Assembly: GCF_026005215.1 (NCBI RefSeq)
Contig: NZ_BPMA01000016.1
Coordinates: 1 to 64,000 of the forward strand
DNA: 64,000 nt
Reading direction: 5' to 3'
Source: Capnocytophaga catalasegens
GTDB taxonomy: Bacteria > Bacteroidota > Bacteroidia > Flavobacteriales > Flavobacteriaceae
The notes under the pieces were generated by a model. That model was not told the origin of the DNA, did no database searches, and was given only the letters and a program-made list of their open reading frames with translations. The translations under genes and the position numbers were made by a program. The stretch's first letter is position 1; every line of letters begins with the position of its first letter. Of this stretch, positions 18,589 to 27,262 are shown one piece after another.

Positions 18589-20664
18589 TTAAAACATTAG
18601 TGTTAAGCCTGCCAGATAATTGGCCTCTGCCTGTGGAAAATAAAAAGATTGTCCATCTTCGTACGTACCAGAAGCAACATATTTTTTGTTGAAAATATTA
18701 TTAGCCAAAACAGAAAACACAATTGATTTACAAATTTTTTTAGGTTGAATTTCATAGGATAAATTCAGATTATTTATAAAATATGATTTCAGTTTAGAGG
18801 CCTCTTCGCCTGTGTTGCTCATGTATTGTTCCCCGACCAATTTGGATAGTAATGAAACTTGCATATTTTTAATAGGAGAGTAGGTTAATGTATTCCCTAC
18901 AACCCATTCGGGAGAGAAGGCAATGGGAGTGTCGCCCCAGTTTTTCGGATTTTTGTTTATATCAGCTTGATGATAATTTTTATTTCTGTTTTTACTATAA
19001 GCAATATTGGGTTTACAAATCCATTGATCAGAGAGAAAAAAAGTAGCATCCCACTCAATTCCAAAACGATAACTATCACCACTATTATTACGAATAGGAT
19101 AGCCTTTATCGTTGAGTTTTCCGGTGGGAACTAATTGGTCTTTGTACATCATATAATACACATTCAGATTAAACATCACTGATGAACTCTGATGTCGCCA
19201 GCCTAATTCAAAATCATTGAGTTTTTCAGCTTTCGGACTTCGATTAAGTTTCTCTTTGTAACTATTTTTATAATCACTTCGATTGGGTTCTTTGGTTGCT
19301 TTGGCAAATGAGAAATATAACTGATTTTTCCTTGTTAGTAAGTAATTTATTCCTATTTTCGGATTGACAAAATTAAAATCTTCATCGGCATTATACTTTT
19401 CAGCCTGATAACTTACATATCGATATTGAATATCACCAAAAATATTCCATTTTGGAGCTATTTTCCAAGTGATTTTTGCAAAAGAAGAACCTTCTTTTTT
19501 GTAACCTGTATCTTCATCTAGAATCGTTCCATAAGGCTTTATGTCTTTTTCTGACCAAATGAATTTGTCATAGTGTAAACCTTCATATTTGTTGAAAGTT
19601 CCTCCAAAAATTATGTCAAGATTTTCCGATTTATAATTTGCAGAAAAAGTACTTCCGTAGAAATCGTTATCCAAACCATATTGTACAATTAAATAATCTC
19701 CCCAATTATCGTATTGTTCCCAGTATCCACGTCCTTTGGTATAGTGAAAAGCAAGGTTGGTAGTCCATTTTGGTGTCCATTTTTCTACCCAATGGATTTG
19801 TGCGTGGTCTTGCTGATAGTTGTCGGTTTCGTTATCGTAAAATTGTGTCTGTCCGTTGGCATCTATATATTTCCCAGCAGGATTGTAACGTCTATTGGAC
19901 TGCAAAGTAGTTTCATCAATTCCCTTGTAAGTAAGGTATGTTTTTTCTTTTCCACCGAAAACTAAGGCTTTGATAAGCGTAGTTTCATACGAGTACGTTC
20001 CTTGCAGAAAATATGATTTCAAATCGGAAGAGGCTCGCTCGCGATATCCGTCAGAATTGATTTTGGAGAAACGCCCCAGCACTTCAAATCGGTTGTTTAA
20101 CTTACCTGTTGAGAGTTTTACAGCATGCTTGTGTGTGTTGTAGCTTCCGTAAAAATTGCCCAATTCGGCATACGGAATTTCTGAAACAACATCAGTTAAA
20201 ACGTTTAAGCTTGCGCCAAAAGCTCCCGCACCATTGGTTGATGTTCCTACTCCGCGCTGTAACTGAATACTCTCTGCCGAAGAAGCAAAATCGGAAAGAT
20301 TATACCAGAATGTTCCTTGCGACTCAGAATCGTTGTATGCTATTCCGTTGATAGTTACATTGGTACGATACAAATCACTTCCTCGGACAGAAAAATACGA
20401 AGCACCCAATCCTGAACCATCTTCTGAAAATGAAACCACATTAGGAAGTTGCCCAATAAGCAACGGGATTTGTTGTCCGAAATTCTGTCGTTGAATTTCT
20501 TTTTTGGAAAGATTAGAAAACGTTACTGGCAAGGATTCTTTGGCTCGAACGGCCGACACCAAAACCTCGTCCAGTGAAATTACTTCGATAGAATCTTTAA
20601 CTGATTCTTGTGCCTGCATGCTAATTCCTGCACACAAAACACCCATAAAAAATACATTTTTCAT
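18589..20664 (-). CDS. TonB-dependent receptor under TPP riboswitch control, probable thiamine-compound importer
   Basis: A 691-residue TonB-dependent receptor. Residues 1-18 are the signal peptide (GISMQA), the TonB box/plug begins near 29 (ISLDEVLVSAVRAKE) and runs through SVRGSDLYRTNVTINGIAYNDSESQG, followed by a barrel ending in an aromatic residue (GLTLMF). The sequence alone does not name a ligand. The leader carries a TPP aptamer (20775-20845) and a terminator hairpin, so expression should fall when thiamine pyrophosphate is high. TPP-controlled outer-membrane receptors for thiamine are known in Bacteroides, and this is the natural reading here. No pnuT- or tnr-like thiamine gene follows; the unit ends at the terminator 18504-18548. 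Confidence 0.88.
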   Translation of the reverse strand: MKNVFFMGVLCAGISMQAQESVKDSIEVISLDEVLVSAVRAKESLPVTFSNLSKKEIQRQNFGQQIPLLIGQLPNVVSFSEDGSGLGASYFSVRGSDLYRTNVTINGIAYNDSESQGTFWYNLSDFASSAESIQLQRGVGTSTNGAGAFGASLNVLTDVVSEIPYAELGNFYGSYNTHKHAVKLSTGKLNNRFEVLGRFSKINSDGYRERASSDLKSYFLQGTYSYETTLIKALVFGGKEKTYLTYKGIDETTLQSNRRYNPAGKYIDANGQTQFYDNETDNYQQDHAQIHWVEKWTPKWTTNLAFHYTKGRGYWEQYDNWGDYLIVQYGLDNDFYGSTFSANYKSENLDIIFGGTFNKYEGLHYDKFIWSEKDIKPYGTILDEDTGYKKEGSSFAKITWKIAPKWNIFGDIQYRYVSYQAEKYNADEDFNFVNPKIGINYLLTRKNQLYFSFAKATKEPNRSDYKNSYKEKLNRSPKAEKLNDFELGWRHQSSSVMFNLNVYYMMYKDQLVPTGKLNDKGYPIRNNSGDSYRFGIEWDATFFLSDQWICKPNIAYSKNRNKNYHQADINKNPKNWGDTPIAFSPEWVVGNTLTYSPIKNMQVSLLSKLVGEQYMSNTGEEASKLKSYFINNLNLSYEIQPKKICKSIVFSVLANNIFNKKYVASGTYEDGQSFYFPQAEANYLAGLTLMF

Positions 20665-20718
20665 TACATATTGTAATTTTTAGTAAATAAAAGGGGTATT
20701 TATTTATGGATTGTTAGT

Positions 20719-20755
20719 AAAAAAGCTATTTTTGTTACCCAAAAACAAAAATAAC
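20719..20755 (-). terminator. Intrinsic terminator of the TPP riboswitch (expression platform)
   Basis: On the minus strand GTTATTTTTGTT pairs with AACAAAAATAGC (12 pairs, one G-U) around a short loop and is followed by six T. It lies between the aptamer and the start codon, as expected for transcriptional attenuation. Confidence 0.75.
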
Positions 20756-20774
20756 TGATAAATAGGCGATTGCT

Positions 20775-20845
20775 TTATCCTTTGGCAGCATTACCTGCCC
20801 AAGTTCTATGGGTATAATCTCAGCCAAGAATGGCACCCCTTTGAG
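20775..20845 (-). ncRNA. TPP riboswitch aptamer (thi box)
   Basis: Read on the minus strand, this stretch contains the conserved thi-box landmarks in order: AGGGGTGCC, GGCTGAGATTATACCC, GAACTTGG, then GCAGGTAATGCTGC and CAAAGGA. These match the two sensor arms of the TPP aptamer: the CUGAGA pyrimidine-sensing bulge, and the P4/P5 arm with the G-TAATG internal loop that binds pyrophosphate. The transcript begins just upstream (TATCTTTGC at 20852-20860) and a terminator hairpin follows at 20719-20755. It governs the receptor gene starting at 20664. Confidence 0.92.
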
Positions 20846-20851
20846 ACGAGG

Positions 20852-20860
20852 GCAAAGATA
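20852..20860 (-). promoter_or_regulatory. Bacteroidota -7 element of the TPP riboswitch transcript
   Basis: TATCTTTGC on the minus strand matches TAnnTTTGY and would start transcription near 20845, exactly at the 5' edge of the aptamer. No TTTG was found at the usual spacing. Confidence 0.7.
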
Positions 20861-20918
20861 CGATTTTTTAGAAAAATAAAGTAATATAATAAAAAAATAT
20901 TTAGAATTATATAAAAAA

Positions 20919-21452
20919 TCATAACTCTTTGAATGAATGAATAATTTTTACAAACTCTGGTTTGTATTTGTCTTTTTGGTCTGCGAGTGTCCAAGTATAT
21001 ATCTGATAAAAAGCGTTTTTGCCTTTGGCTACTGCAATGATATAATAAATGTCAAGTCCGTCAATAATGGCTTTTTTTTAACCAAAATAAGCAGGCAAGC
21101 CATTGAGTGTTATTTTGTCAAAATTGCTGATTTTGTTGGTTGTATTATGATTTTCTGACCACATTTCTAAACAAAGTTCAAAATAATCTTCTAAGGAAGT
21201 TTCTTCGAAAATATTTTCTTCTTCGCCTTCATTCATCTCTTCTTTGCTGTCCTCGATGACCATTGCATAAAGTTCCGATAGCGGATTTCCGTACACTAAT
21301 GCAGCCTCTGGGTTTAGTTTGCTGAGCTTGAAAAATGATTTTGGCAATTGAATCTCAAATCGGTCTTCTATAATAACAACTTTGGTTCGATTGCCCAATC
21401 CGCAAGAAGTTAGTAACAATAAGATAATGGGTATGTATGATAGTTTTTTCAT
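20919..21452 (-). pseudogene. Lipoprotein gene interrupted by an in-frame stop
   Basis: The minus-strand frame starts at 21452 with a lipoprotein signal (IILLLLTSCG, Cys 17) and runs 124 codons to a TAA at 21078-21080. The same frame then continues for 52 sense codons (KKAIIDGLDIYYIIAVAKG...) to a TGA at 20919-20921, and the two parts join naturally as LNGLPAYFG-[stop]-KKAIIDGLDIYY. A single G-to-T change (GAA to TAA) in front of an A-run explains it. The intact protein would be about 177 residues, small and of unknown function. It could also be a sequencing error. Confidence 0.75.
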
Positions 21453-21545
21453 AGAAAAGAAATTTTATTAAAGGCAAAAGTACAAAAAAAAATTATTTAG
21501 AAAAAGAATGAATTATATATGTATAGAAAAAATTTATACATAGAG

Positions 21546-21578
21546 TTGTTTTCTTGAACAAAAACCTCGTATTTTTGT
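21546..21578 (+). promoter_or_regulatory. Bacteroidota promoter for hemH-hemJ
   Basis: TTG at 21546-21548, a 21-bp spacer and TATTTTTGT at 21570-21578 precede the hemH start codon by about 20 bases. Confidence 0.65.
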
Positions 21579-21597
21579 CAAAAATATTAAAGAATAA

Positions 21598-22638
21598 ATG
21601 TCAAAAGGAGTATTATTGGTCAATTTGGGTTCGCCCGATTCTACACAAGTAAGTGATGTACGCAAGTATTTAGATGAGTTTCTAATGGACGAACGAGTAA
21701 TAGATAGCCCATACTGGTTGCGAGCCCTGATTGTGAAAGGAATTATCTTAAACACACGCCCAAAGAAATCGGCTGAGGCTTATAAACGTATTTGGTGGGA
21801 TGAAGGTTCACCACTGATTGTTTTGACCCAACGACTACAACGCAAAATACAAAGTCGCGTTTCTATTCCTGTTGAAATAGCTATGCGATATGGCAATCCG
21901 TCTATTGAAGCAGGAATTGAAGCCCTTCACAAAAAGGGAGTTACTCAAATTCTTCTCTTTCCGATGTATCCGCAATATGCAATGGCAACTACAGAAACTA
22001 TTTTAGTTTTGGCTGAAAAAATCCGCCAGAAAAAATATCCTCATATACAAATAACGGAAATTCCTGCTTTTTACCATCGCAATGATTATATAGCAACATT
22101 AGCTCAATCAATCAAAGACGAATATTCGCAAGATTATCTATTGTTTTCCTATCACGGAGTTCCCGAGCGGCATATCAGAAAGACAGATAAAACCGGAGCG
22201 CATAAGCATACGCAGTTTGTCAATGATGTATATTGTTGCAAACCCCATAGCCCTGAATCTCAGTATTGTTACAGAACACATTGCTATGAAACTACACGAG
22301 CTGTTGCCGAGTTATTACAGCTTCCTGAAGGTACGTATGGCACTTCCTTTCAGTCGAGATTGGGTAGCGACCCGTGGTTACAGCCTTACACCGATGTTAC
22401 TATTGAAAAATTAGCCCACGACGGGATAAAAAACTTAGCGGTAGTTACTCCCGCATTCGTATCGGATTGTTTAGAAACCTTAGAAGAAATAGGAATGGAA
22501 GGGAAGGAGGAATTTCTACAAGCAGGAGGTTTGTCGTTCAAACTTATTCCGTGTCTTAATGACCGAGATGATTGGAGCGATGTCATTGCCCAATGGATTA
22601 CCCGATGGGAAAATCTCACAGATAATTACAAAAAATAA
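21598..22638 (+). CDS. hemH: Ferrochelatase
   Basis: A 346-residue ferrochelatase, inserting ferrous iron into a porphyrin in the last step of heme synthesis. It begins with the family opening GVLLVNLGSPDS, has the iron-site motif SYHGVPERH with the catalytic histidine at 186, CYETTRAVAELL, and the C-terminal FQSRLGSDPWLQPYT and VVTPAFVSDCLETLEEI (second key Glu). It is 17 bp ahead of hemJ, the previous oxidation step in heme synthesis, and a terminator follows the pair. The nearby Fur-family gene is separately transcribed. Confidence 0.97.
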   Translation: MSKGVLLVNLGSPDSTQVSDVRKYLDEFLMDERVIDSPYWLRALIVKGIILNTRPKKSAEAYKRIWWDEGSPLIVLTQRLQRKIQSRVSIPVEIAMRYGNPSIEAGIEALHKKGVTQILLFPMYPQYAMATTETILVLAEKIRQKKYPHIQITEIPAFYHRNDYIATLAQSIKDEYSQDYLLFSYHGVPERHIRKTDKTGAHKHTQFVNDVYCCKPHSPESQYCYRTHCYETTRAVAELLQLPEGTYGTSFQSRLGSDPWLQPYTDVTIEKLAHDGIKNLAVVTPAFVSDCLETLEEIGMEGKEEFLQAGGLSFKLIPCLNDRDDWSDVIAQWITRWENLTDNYKK

Positions 22639-22655
22639 CTTTTAAATACTAAATA

Positions 22656-23195
22656 ATGGATTATTTTATTGCTAAATCAATACACATTATCTTTGTAATT
22701 AGCTATTTTGCTGGACTTTTTTATATTGTACGGCTTTTTATCTACCATAGCGAAACTTTGCAAAGAGATGAAGAACCTAAACGTTCTATTCTTCATAAGC
22801 AATACATTTTTATGCAAGAACGATTATGGAACATTATCACAGTCCCAGCTTTGATAATAATGAGCATATCGGGAATATATATGCTCTATGCTATGAATTG
22901 GGTTTGGCTCAAAGAAGGCTGGATGCATATCAAATTGCTATTTGTTGTATTCTTGTATGGCTATCATTTCTGGGCTTGGAAACTTATGAGAAAATTGCAG
23001 AAAGGAATTGCTCCGTATTCTTCAGTTCATTTACGTATGATGAACGAAGTTGCCACGCTTATTCTATTTGCTGTAATATTCTCAGTGATTCTAAAAACGC
23101 TTTTTGTACAATATTGGTATTGGTCGCTCGTTTGGTTTTTACTAATGGGAATACTTATAATGTTGGTGGTCAAATTGGTTAATAAAAATAAATAA
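22656..23195 (+). CDS. hemJ: Protoporphyrinogen IX oxidase, HemJ type
   Basis: A 179-residue membrane protein of the HemJ/UPF0093 family, which oxidises protoporphyrinogen to protoporphyrin IX. Four or five hydrophobic segments are visible. The conserved N-terminal histidine is in KSIHIIFVISYFAGLFYIVRL (about residue 9), with further family residues in MQERLWNIITVPA and WMHIKLLFVVFLYGYHFW. It directly follows hemH, a coupling typical for this pathway, and the operon ends at the terminator 23201-23237. Older annotations might call it a CopD-family protein. Confidence 0.88.
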   Translation: MDYFIAKSIHIIFVISYFAGLFYIVRLFIYHSETLQRDEEPKRSILHKQYIFMQERLWNIITVPALIIMSISGIYMLYAMNWVWLKEGWMHIKLLFVVFLYGYHFWAWKLMRKLQKGIAPYSSVHLRMMNEVATLILFAVIFSVILKTLFVQYWYWSLVWFLLMGILIMLVVKLVNKNK

Positions 23196-23200
23196 ACTAA

Positions 23201-23237
23201 AACCCCCTTAACAGATACTCGTTAAGGGGTTTCTTTT
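23201..23237 (+). terminator. Rho-independent terminator of hemH-hemJ
   Basis: AACCCCCTTAAC (23201-23212) and GTTAAGGGGTTT (23221-23232) form a stem with one bulged C, followed by CTTTTTG. Confidence 0.85.
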
Positions 23238-23717
23238 TGATTGAAAATGATATTTCTAATCTATTTTTTAGGTTGAAATATAAATAAATAGGTAGAATTA
23301 AATTATTTTTTTATATTTTATTGAGTTAAAAATATTATTTTTAAATATTTATATAATTTAATTTATATATAATAAGATATTTTATTTCAAAATTAGGTTT
23401 TAAATTAAATTAAAATAGATAGCGCAACATGCGATTATACTTTTTACTATGTATAATATCATAGCGCAAATTGCGCAAAGCTATTTAATTATTTTAAATA
23501 TATAAGCGCAAATTATTTTTTGTATTTTAACTATCTTGAAAATAAAATTTCATATTGAAAAATACTAATTATTATTTTATTAGAAGAAAAATAGTTATCA
23601 GACCTACTTTTTATCAACGATTATATGAAAAACTATTTTAATAAAATGAATTAAAGTAAAGAAATCAGAGTAAAATCAATGAAATTTTTAATATTTAAAA
23701 AAAGCAAATGTGATTTT
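23238..23717. other. AT-rich intergenic region with a 42-bp-spaced box array
   Basis: About 480 bp without a supported gene. It is almost pure A and T except around 23421-23514, where three AGCGCAA boxes recur at exact 42-bp steps with small inverted repeats between them. The Fur-family promoter begins right after at 23718. Confidence 0.5.
23421..23514 (+). repeat. Three AGCGCAA boxes at exact 42-bp spacing
   Basis: AGCGCAA begins at 23421, 23463 and 23505. The first two boxes continue as AGCGCAAnnTGCG; the second contains the palindrome GCGCAAATTGCGC (23464-23476); the second and third share AGCGCAAATT. ATTATAC (23434-23440) and GTATAAT (23451-23457) form a hairpin between boxes 1 and 2. 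Function unknown. Confidence 0.5.
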
Positions 23718-23747
23718 TTTGAATAATATATTTTTTCGTATATTTGC
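23718..23747 (+). promoter_or_regulatory. Consensus Bacteroidota promoter for the Fur-family gene
   Basis: TTTG at 23718-23721, a 17-bp spacer and TATATTTGC at 23739-23747 match both boxes. It overlaps a possible TTG start at 23744, which rules that start out and favours the ATG at 23765. Confidence 0.8.
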
Positions 23748-23764
23748 CTCAAATAAAATTGTAT

Positions 23765-24217
23765 ATGACAACAAAAGAAACCAATCAGGAAATTGTTAAA
23801 AAGGTATTTACCAAGTATTTGGAGGAACATGCACATCGTAAAACTCCCGAAAGATACGCTATTTTAGAAGAAATTTACGCAAGTAATGAGCATTTTGACA
23901 TTGAATCTCTCTATGTTAAAATGAAAAATAAAAATTACCGAGTAAGTCGTGCAACACTTTACAATACGATTGAAATTTTACTCAATTGTGGTTTGGTCAG
24001 AAGACATCAGTTTGGACAAAATCAAGCACATTACGAAAAAGCATATTTTGACAAACAACATGACCATGTAATTCTTATCGATACGGGAGAAATAATGGAA
24101 TTTTGCGACCCTCGTATTCAAGCTATTAAGCAAACTATTGAAGAACTTTTTGATATTAAAATCAATAATCATTCTCTTTATTTCTACGGAATGAAAAATA
24201 AAAAAGAAAATAAATAA
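23765..24217 (+). CDS. Fur-family metal-responsive transcriptional repressor
   Basis: A 150-residue Fur-superfamily repressor. The N-terminal winged helix shows [14 protein letters not shown] and the recognition region [21 protein letters not shown]; the hinge leads to the metal-binding [15 protein letters not shown] motif. The usual structural-zinc CxxC after the HDH motif is absent (LIDTG in place of CxxC), so the exact metal (Fe, Zn or Mn/peroxide type) cannot be called. The ATG at 23765 is preferred over the upstream TTG. It overlaps no gene and sits 11 bp ahead of purA, so both are probably one transcript. Confidence 0.9.
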   Translation: MTTKETNQEIVKKVFTKYLEEHAHRKTPERYAILEEIYASNEHFDIESLYVKMKNKNYRVSRATLYNTIEILLNCGLVRRHQFGQNQAHYEKAYFDKQHDHVILIDTGEIMEFCDPRIQAIKQTIEELFDIKINNHSLYFYGMKNKKENK

Positions 24218-24228
24218 ACAAAAACGAA

Positions 24229-25500
24229 ATGGCAGTAGATTTACTTCTTGGTCTTCAATGGGGAGATGAAGGAAAAGGAAAAATAGTTGATGTTCTGACA
24301 CAGCAATACGATATTATAGCACGTTTTCAAGGAGGTCCCAATGCAGGACATACTCTCGAATTTAATGGAATAAAACATGTACTACATACGATTCCTTCGG
24401 GAATATTCCACCCAAAAGCAATCAATATCATAGGAAATGGCGTAGTTATTGATCCAATTATCTTAAAAAAAGAAATGGAAGCTTTGGCTCCCTTTCAAAT
24501 CAATTTAAAAGAACGATTGCTTGTTTCACGCAAGGCTCATCTTATCTTACCTACACATCGCTTGCTTGATGCCGCTTCAGAAACAGCCAAAGGAAAAGCT
24601 AAAATCGGTTCAACACTCAAAGGAATAGGTCCTACATATATGGACAAAACAGGGCGAAATGGCATACGAGTAGGAGATATCGAGATGCCAGATTTCGAAC
24701 AGAAATATCGAGCACTATCGGATAAGCACCAAGCAATGATTGGTTTTTATGGAGTAGAAATTCAATATAACTTATCGGAACTCGAAAGAGAATTTTTCCA
24801 AGCTATCGAATCTCTGAAACAGCTTACATTTATTGATAGTGAAGAATATTTGTATCAGGCACAAAAATCAGGAAAAAAAATACTTGCAGAAGGAGCGCAG
24901 GGTTCTCTCTTAGATATTGATTTTGGCACTTATCCGTTTGTAACTTCGTCAAATACAACAGCAGCAGGTGCTTGTACCGGATTAGGCATTGCTCCCAATC
25001 AAATAAAAGAAGTTTTCGGAATATTCAAAGCCTATACAACCCGTGTAGGTAGTGGCCCTTTTCCAACAGAACTATTTGATGAAGATGGCGAAACGATGGG
25101 GCGTGTTGGACGTGAATTTGGAGCTACTACTGGGCGCAAACGCCGTTGTGGTTGGTTAGATTTGGTTGCTTTGAAATATGCTGTTCGTGTCAATGGAGTT
25201 ACTCAACTGATGATGATAAAAGCCGACGTACTTAGTGGTTTTGACCGATTGAAAATATGTATAGCATATCGGTACAAAGGTAAAGAAATAAATTATTTTC
25301 CATATAGTATTGAAGCAGAAAATGTAACACCTATTTATACGGAAATGAAAGGTTGGGCACAAGACCTAACACAAATTTCAGATGCTGAGAATCTACCTGA
25401 GGAACTCAAACAATATATTGCTTTTCTTGAAAAAGAATTGGAAGTTCCTATTCGTATTGTCTCGGTTGGTCCTGACAGAAAACAAACTATTTTGCGATAA
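24229..25500 (+). CDS. purA: Adenylosuccinate synthetase
   Basis: A 423-residue PurA, joining IMP and aspartate with GTP hydrolysis in AMP synthesis. The N-terminal loop GLQWGDEGKGK gives the catalytic aspartate at 13, and PNAGHT places the catalytic histidine at 41. Further family signatures are KGIGPTYMDKTGRNGIRVGD and EGAQGSLLDIDFGTYPFVTSSNTTAAG, and GATTGRKRRCGWLD near 300. Length is typical. It follows the Fur-family gene by 11 bp, a linkage that makes purine synthesis share a transcript with a metal regulator. Confidence 0.97.
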   Translation: MAVDLLLGLQWGDEGKGKIVDVLTQQYDIIARFQGGPNAGHTLEFNGIKHVLHTIPSGIFHPKAINIIGNGVVIDPIILKKEMEALAPFQINLKERLLVSRKAHLILPTHRLLDAASETAKGKAKIGSTLKGIGPTYMDKTGRNGIRVGDIEMPDFEQKYRALSDKHQAMIGFYGVEIQYNLSELEREFFQAIESLKQLTFIDSEEYLYQAQKSGKKILAEGAQGSLLDIDFGTYPFVTSSNTTAAGACTGLGIAPNQIKEVFGIFKAYTTRVGSGPFPTELFDEDGETMGRVGREFGATTGRKRRCGWLDLVALKYAVRVNGVTQLMMIKADVLSGFDRLKICIAYRYKGKEINYFPYSIEAENVTPIYTEMKGWAQDLTQISDAENLPEELKQYIAFLEKELEVPIRIVSVGPDRKQTILR

Positions 25501-25666
25501 TCTTTTTAATTTTTTAGGTATAAAAGGAGATATTTGTTTCAGAAATTTATTTTTAATTGATTGAAAATGTATTTTTGGAATAAGTGTTATTATAAATAGT
25601 TACGGAGAAAAATAACATCATCTGAAATTTAGGATAATGAGTACTATTTTTTGATAATTTTTTATT

Positions 25667-25701
25667 TTTGTTGTTCATTTCTTCAAAAAATACTACTTTT
25701 G
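25667..25701 (+). promoter_or_regulatory. Bacteroidota promoter for the SGNH/MBOAT operon
   Basis: TACTTTTG at 25694-25701 lies 22 bp before the start codon; TTTG at 25667-25670 (23-bp spacer) or TTG at 25671-25673 (20-bp spacer) can serve as the upstream box. Confidence 0.6.
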
Positions 25702-25723
25702 CCCTTTCTATGATAGGGTTAAT

Positions 25724-27250
25724 ATGAAACCAAAAAATATTTTATTTTTTGTTGTAGCAGTACTTTGCTCGCTTTTGGGTCTGACATTTGTTAGTAGAGA
25801 TTATATTGTTTCTCCATCGGTTGTAAGTGATTCGGAAGTTGGTGAGAGTTTAACGGCTGCTCCTTTGGAAGAGATTAAACAAGGTTTTCCTTTTGGAAAT
25901 ACACATGTAAAGTATCCGACATTTGAAAAATTAACTCAAATAAAAAAAGTCATTCCTAACGAGAAAGCAGCGGAAATTTTACGACATAAAGCCCTTTCTT
26001 CCCAGCAAATGCAGGAAGATTTTGTTGAAATAGACTCTATCCCATCAGAGAGCACTAAGGGAAGCCTTCCGCTGATAAGTAATATAGAAGGGAAAATTTA
26101 TTATCCAGGAAATCCCGAAGAATTTGTTAGCAAATTACATCAAAAACTCAGCCAGCATAGTTGTCGGATTATTCATTTTGGAGCTTCAAAAATAGAAGGA
26201 GATAGGATAACTTCGTACATACGAAATCGCTTACAAGTTATTTATGGAGGAACAGGGCCGGGATATTTTCCTATCAAAATGCCATATCCACAGAAAAGCA
26301 TTGATTTGCAAATCAGTGAAAACTGGGATAGATATGCACTTTTCAATGGAGAACATCGACGTACCAAACATCTTCTTCCTACAAATCAATATGGTTTGTA
26401 TGCCAATGTTTGTCGTTTTACACCTATTGCAGATACCGACACAATCAATATAAAGAAAGCTTTTTTTGAGATAAAGCCTTCTTATAATTTTTTCAAACGA
26501 TTACGTCAGTATTCTGTTATGGGAATTCACTACGGAAATTGTAAAACACCAACGGCTATTTCAGTATATGAAAATGGAAAACTTATCAAACAAGATTCTC
26601 TCAAATCAGATGGGAAATATCATAATTATAAAGTAAAATTTGCACGTACTCCCAATCAAATACGAGTAGAGTTTTCATCTCGAATTAGTCCCGATTTCTA
26701 TGGAATAACGCTTGATGGGAATAGTGGTGTATTTATGGATAATGTCCCTACTCGTGGTGATTCTGGACTTCATTTTACAAAACTTCAAAATACGTTCGAT
26801 GCGATGAGCAGAGAACTTCAACCCGATATTTTTTTCTTTGAATTTGGAGGAAATCTTATTCCTTCGCTTAAAACCGAAGATCAAGTTCGTAGCAGTGTTA
26901 AGCGAATAATTAACAATATAGAATGGGTACGAAGACGTAACCCAAACGCATTGTGTGTTTTAATAGGTCCTAGCGATATGCTTCGCCCAGATACACAAGT
27001 ATCATATAGTATTATTCCGACTCTTGTTGCTGAAATGAAAAAACAAGCATTACATAAGGGAATTGCTTTTTGGTCAATGTATGAGGCGATGGGTGGAGAA
27101 AATTCAATGAAAGTTTGGTTTGATAAAGGATTTGGTTCAACTGATTTTATTCATTTCACTCAATCGGGAACAGACAAGATATCAGAATTATTATATAACG
27201 AACTCGAAGCCAATTTGCTCGCTGTTCAAAAAACTGATTCAATACAATAG
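25724..27250 (+). CDS. SGNH/GDSL-like envelope protein paired with an MBOAT acyltransferase
   Basis: A 508-residue exported protein with one N-terminal hydrophobic segment (about residues 5-22), then a long linker and an SGNH-hydrolase-like domain from about 145. Block I reads HFGASKIEGDR with the candidate nucleophile Ser155; the usual GDS is GAS here. The C-terminal block DFIHFTQSG supplies Asp474 and His477 of the triad. It is 12 bp ahead of an MBOAT gene, the arrangement in which MBOAT moves an acyl group across the membrane and the SGNH partner transfers it to a glycan or removes it. Target polymer unknown. Confidence 0.8.
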   Translation: MKPKNILFFVVAVLCSLLGLTFVSRDYIVSPSVVSDSEVGESLTAAPLEEIKQGFPFGNTHVKYPTFEKLTQIKKVIPNEKAAEILRHKALSSQQMQEDFVEIDSIPSESTKGSLPLISNIEGKIYYPGNPEEFVSKLHQKLSQHSCRIIHFGASKIEGDRITSYIRNRLQVIYGGTGPGYFPIKMPYPQKSIDLQISENWDRYALFNGEHRRTKHLLPTNQYGLYANVCRFTPIADTDTINIKKAFFEIKPSYNFFKRLRQYSVMGIHYGNCKTPTAISVYENGKLIKQDSLKSDGKYHNYKVKFARTPNQIRVEFSSRISPDFYGITLDGNSGVFMDNVPTRGDSGLHFTKLQNTFDAMSRELQPDIFFFEFGGNLIPSLKTEDQVRSSVKRIINNIEWVRRRNPNALCVLIGPSDMLRPDTQVSYSIIPTLVAEMKKQALHKGIAFWSMYEAMGGENSMKVWFDKGFGSTDFIHFTQSGTDKISELLYNELEANLLAVQKTDSIQ

Positions 27251-27262
27251 TTCAATTTAGGT

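Noticed and set aside
21078-21080. Recoded stop (readthrough or selenocysteine) in the lipoprotein
   Set aside because: The codon is TAA, not TGA, and no recoding structure was seen; a nonsense change is simpler.
20937-21158. Plus-strand frame over the broken lipoprotein gene
   Set aside because: It is antisense to a gene with a lipoprotein signal and good protein sequence on the minus strand, and has no support of its own.
23421-23514. CRISPR array at the 42-bp-spaced boxes
   Set aside because: The shared part is only 7 to 13 bases and only three copies exist.
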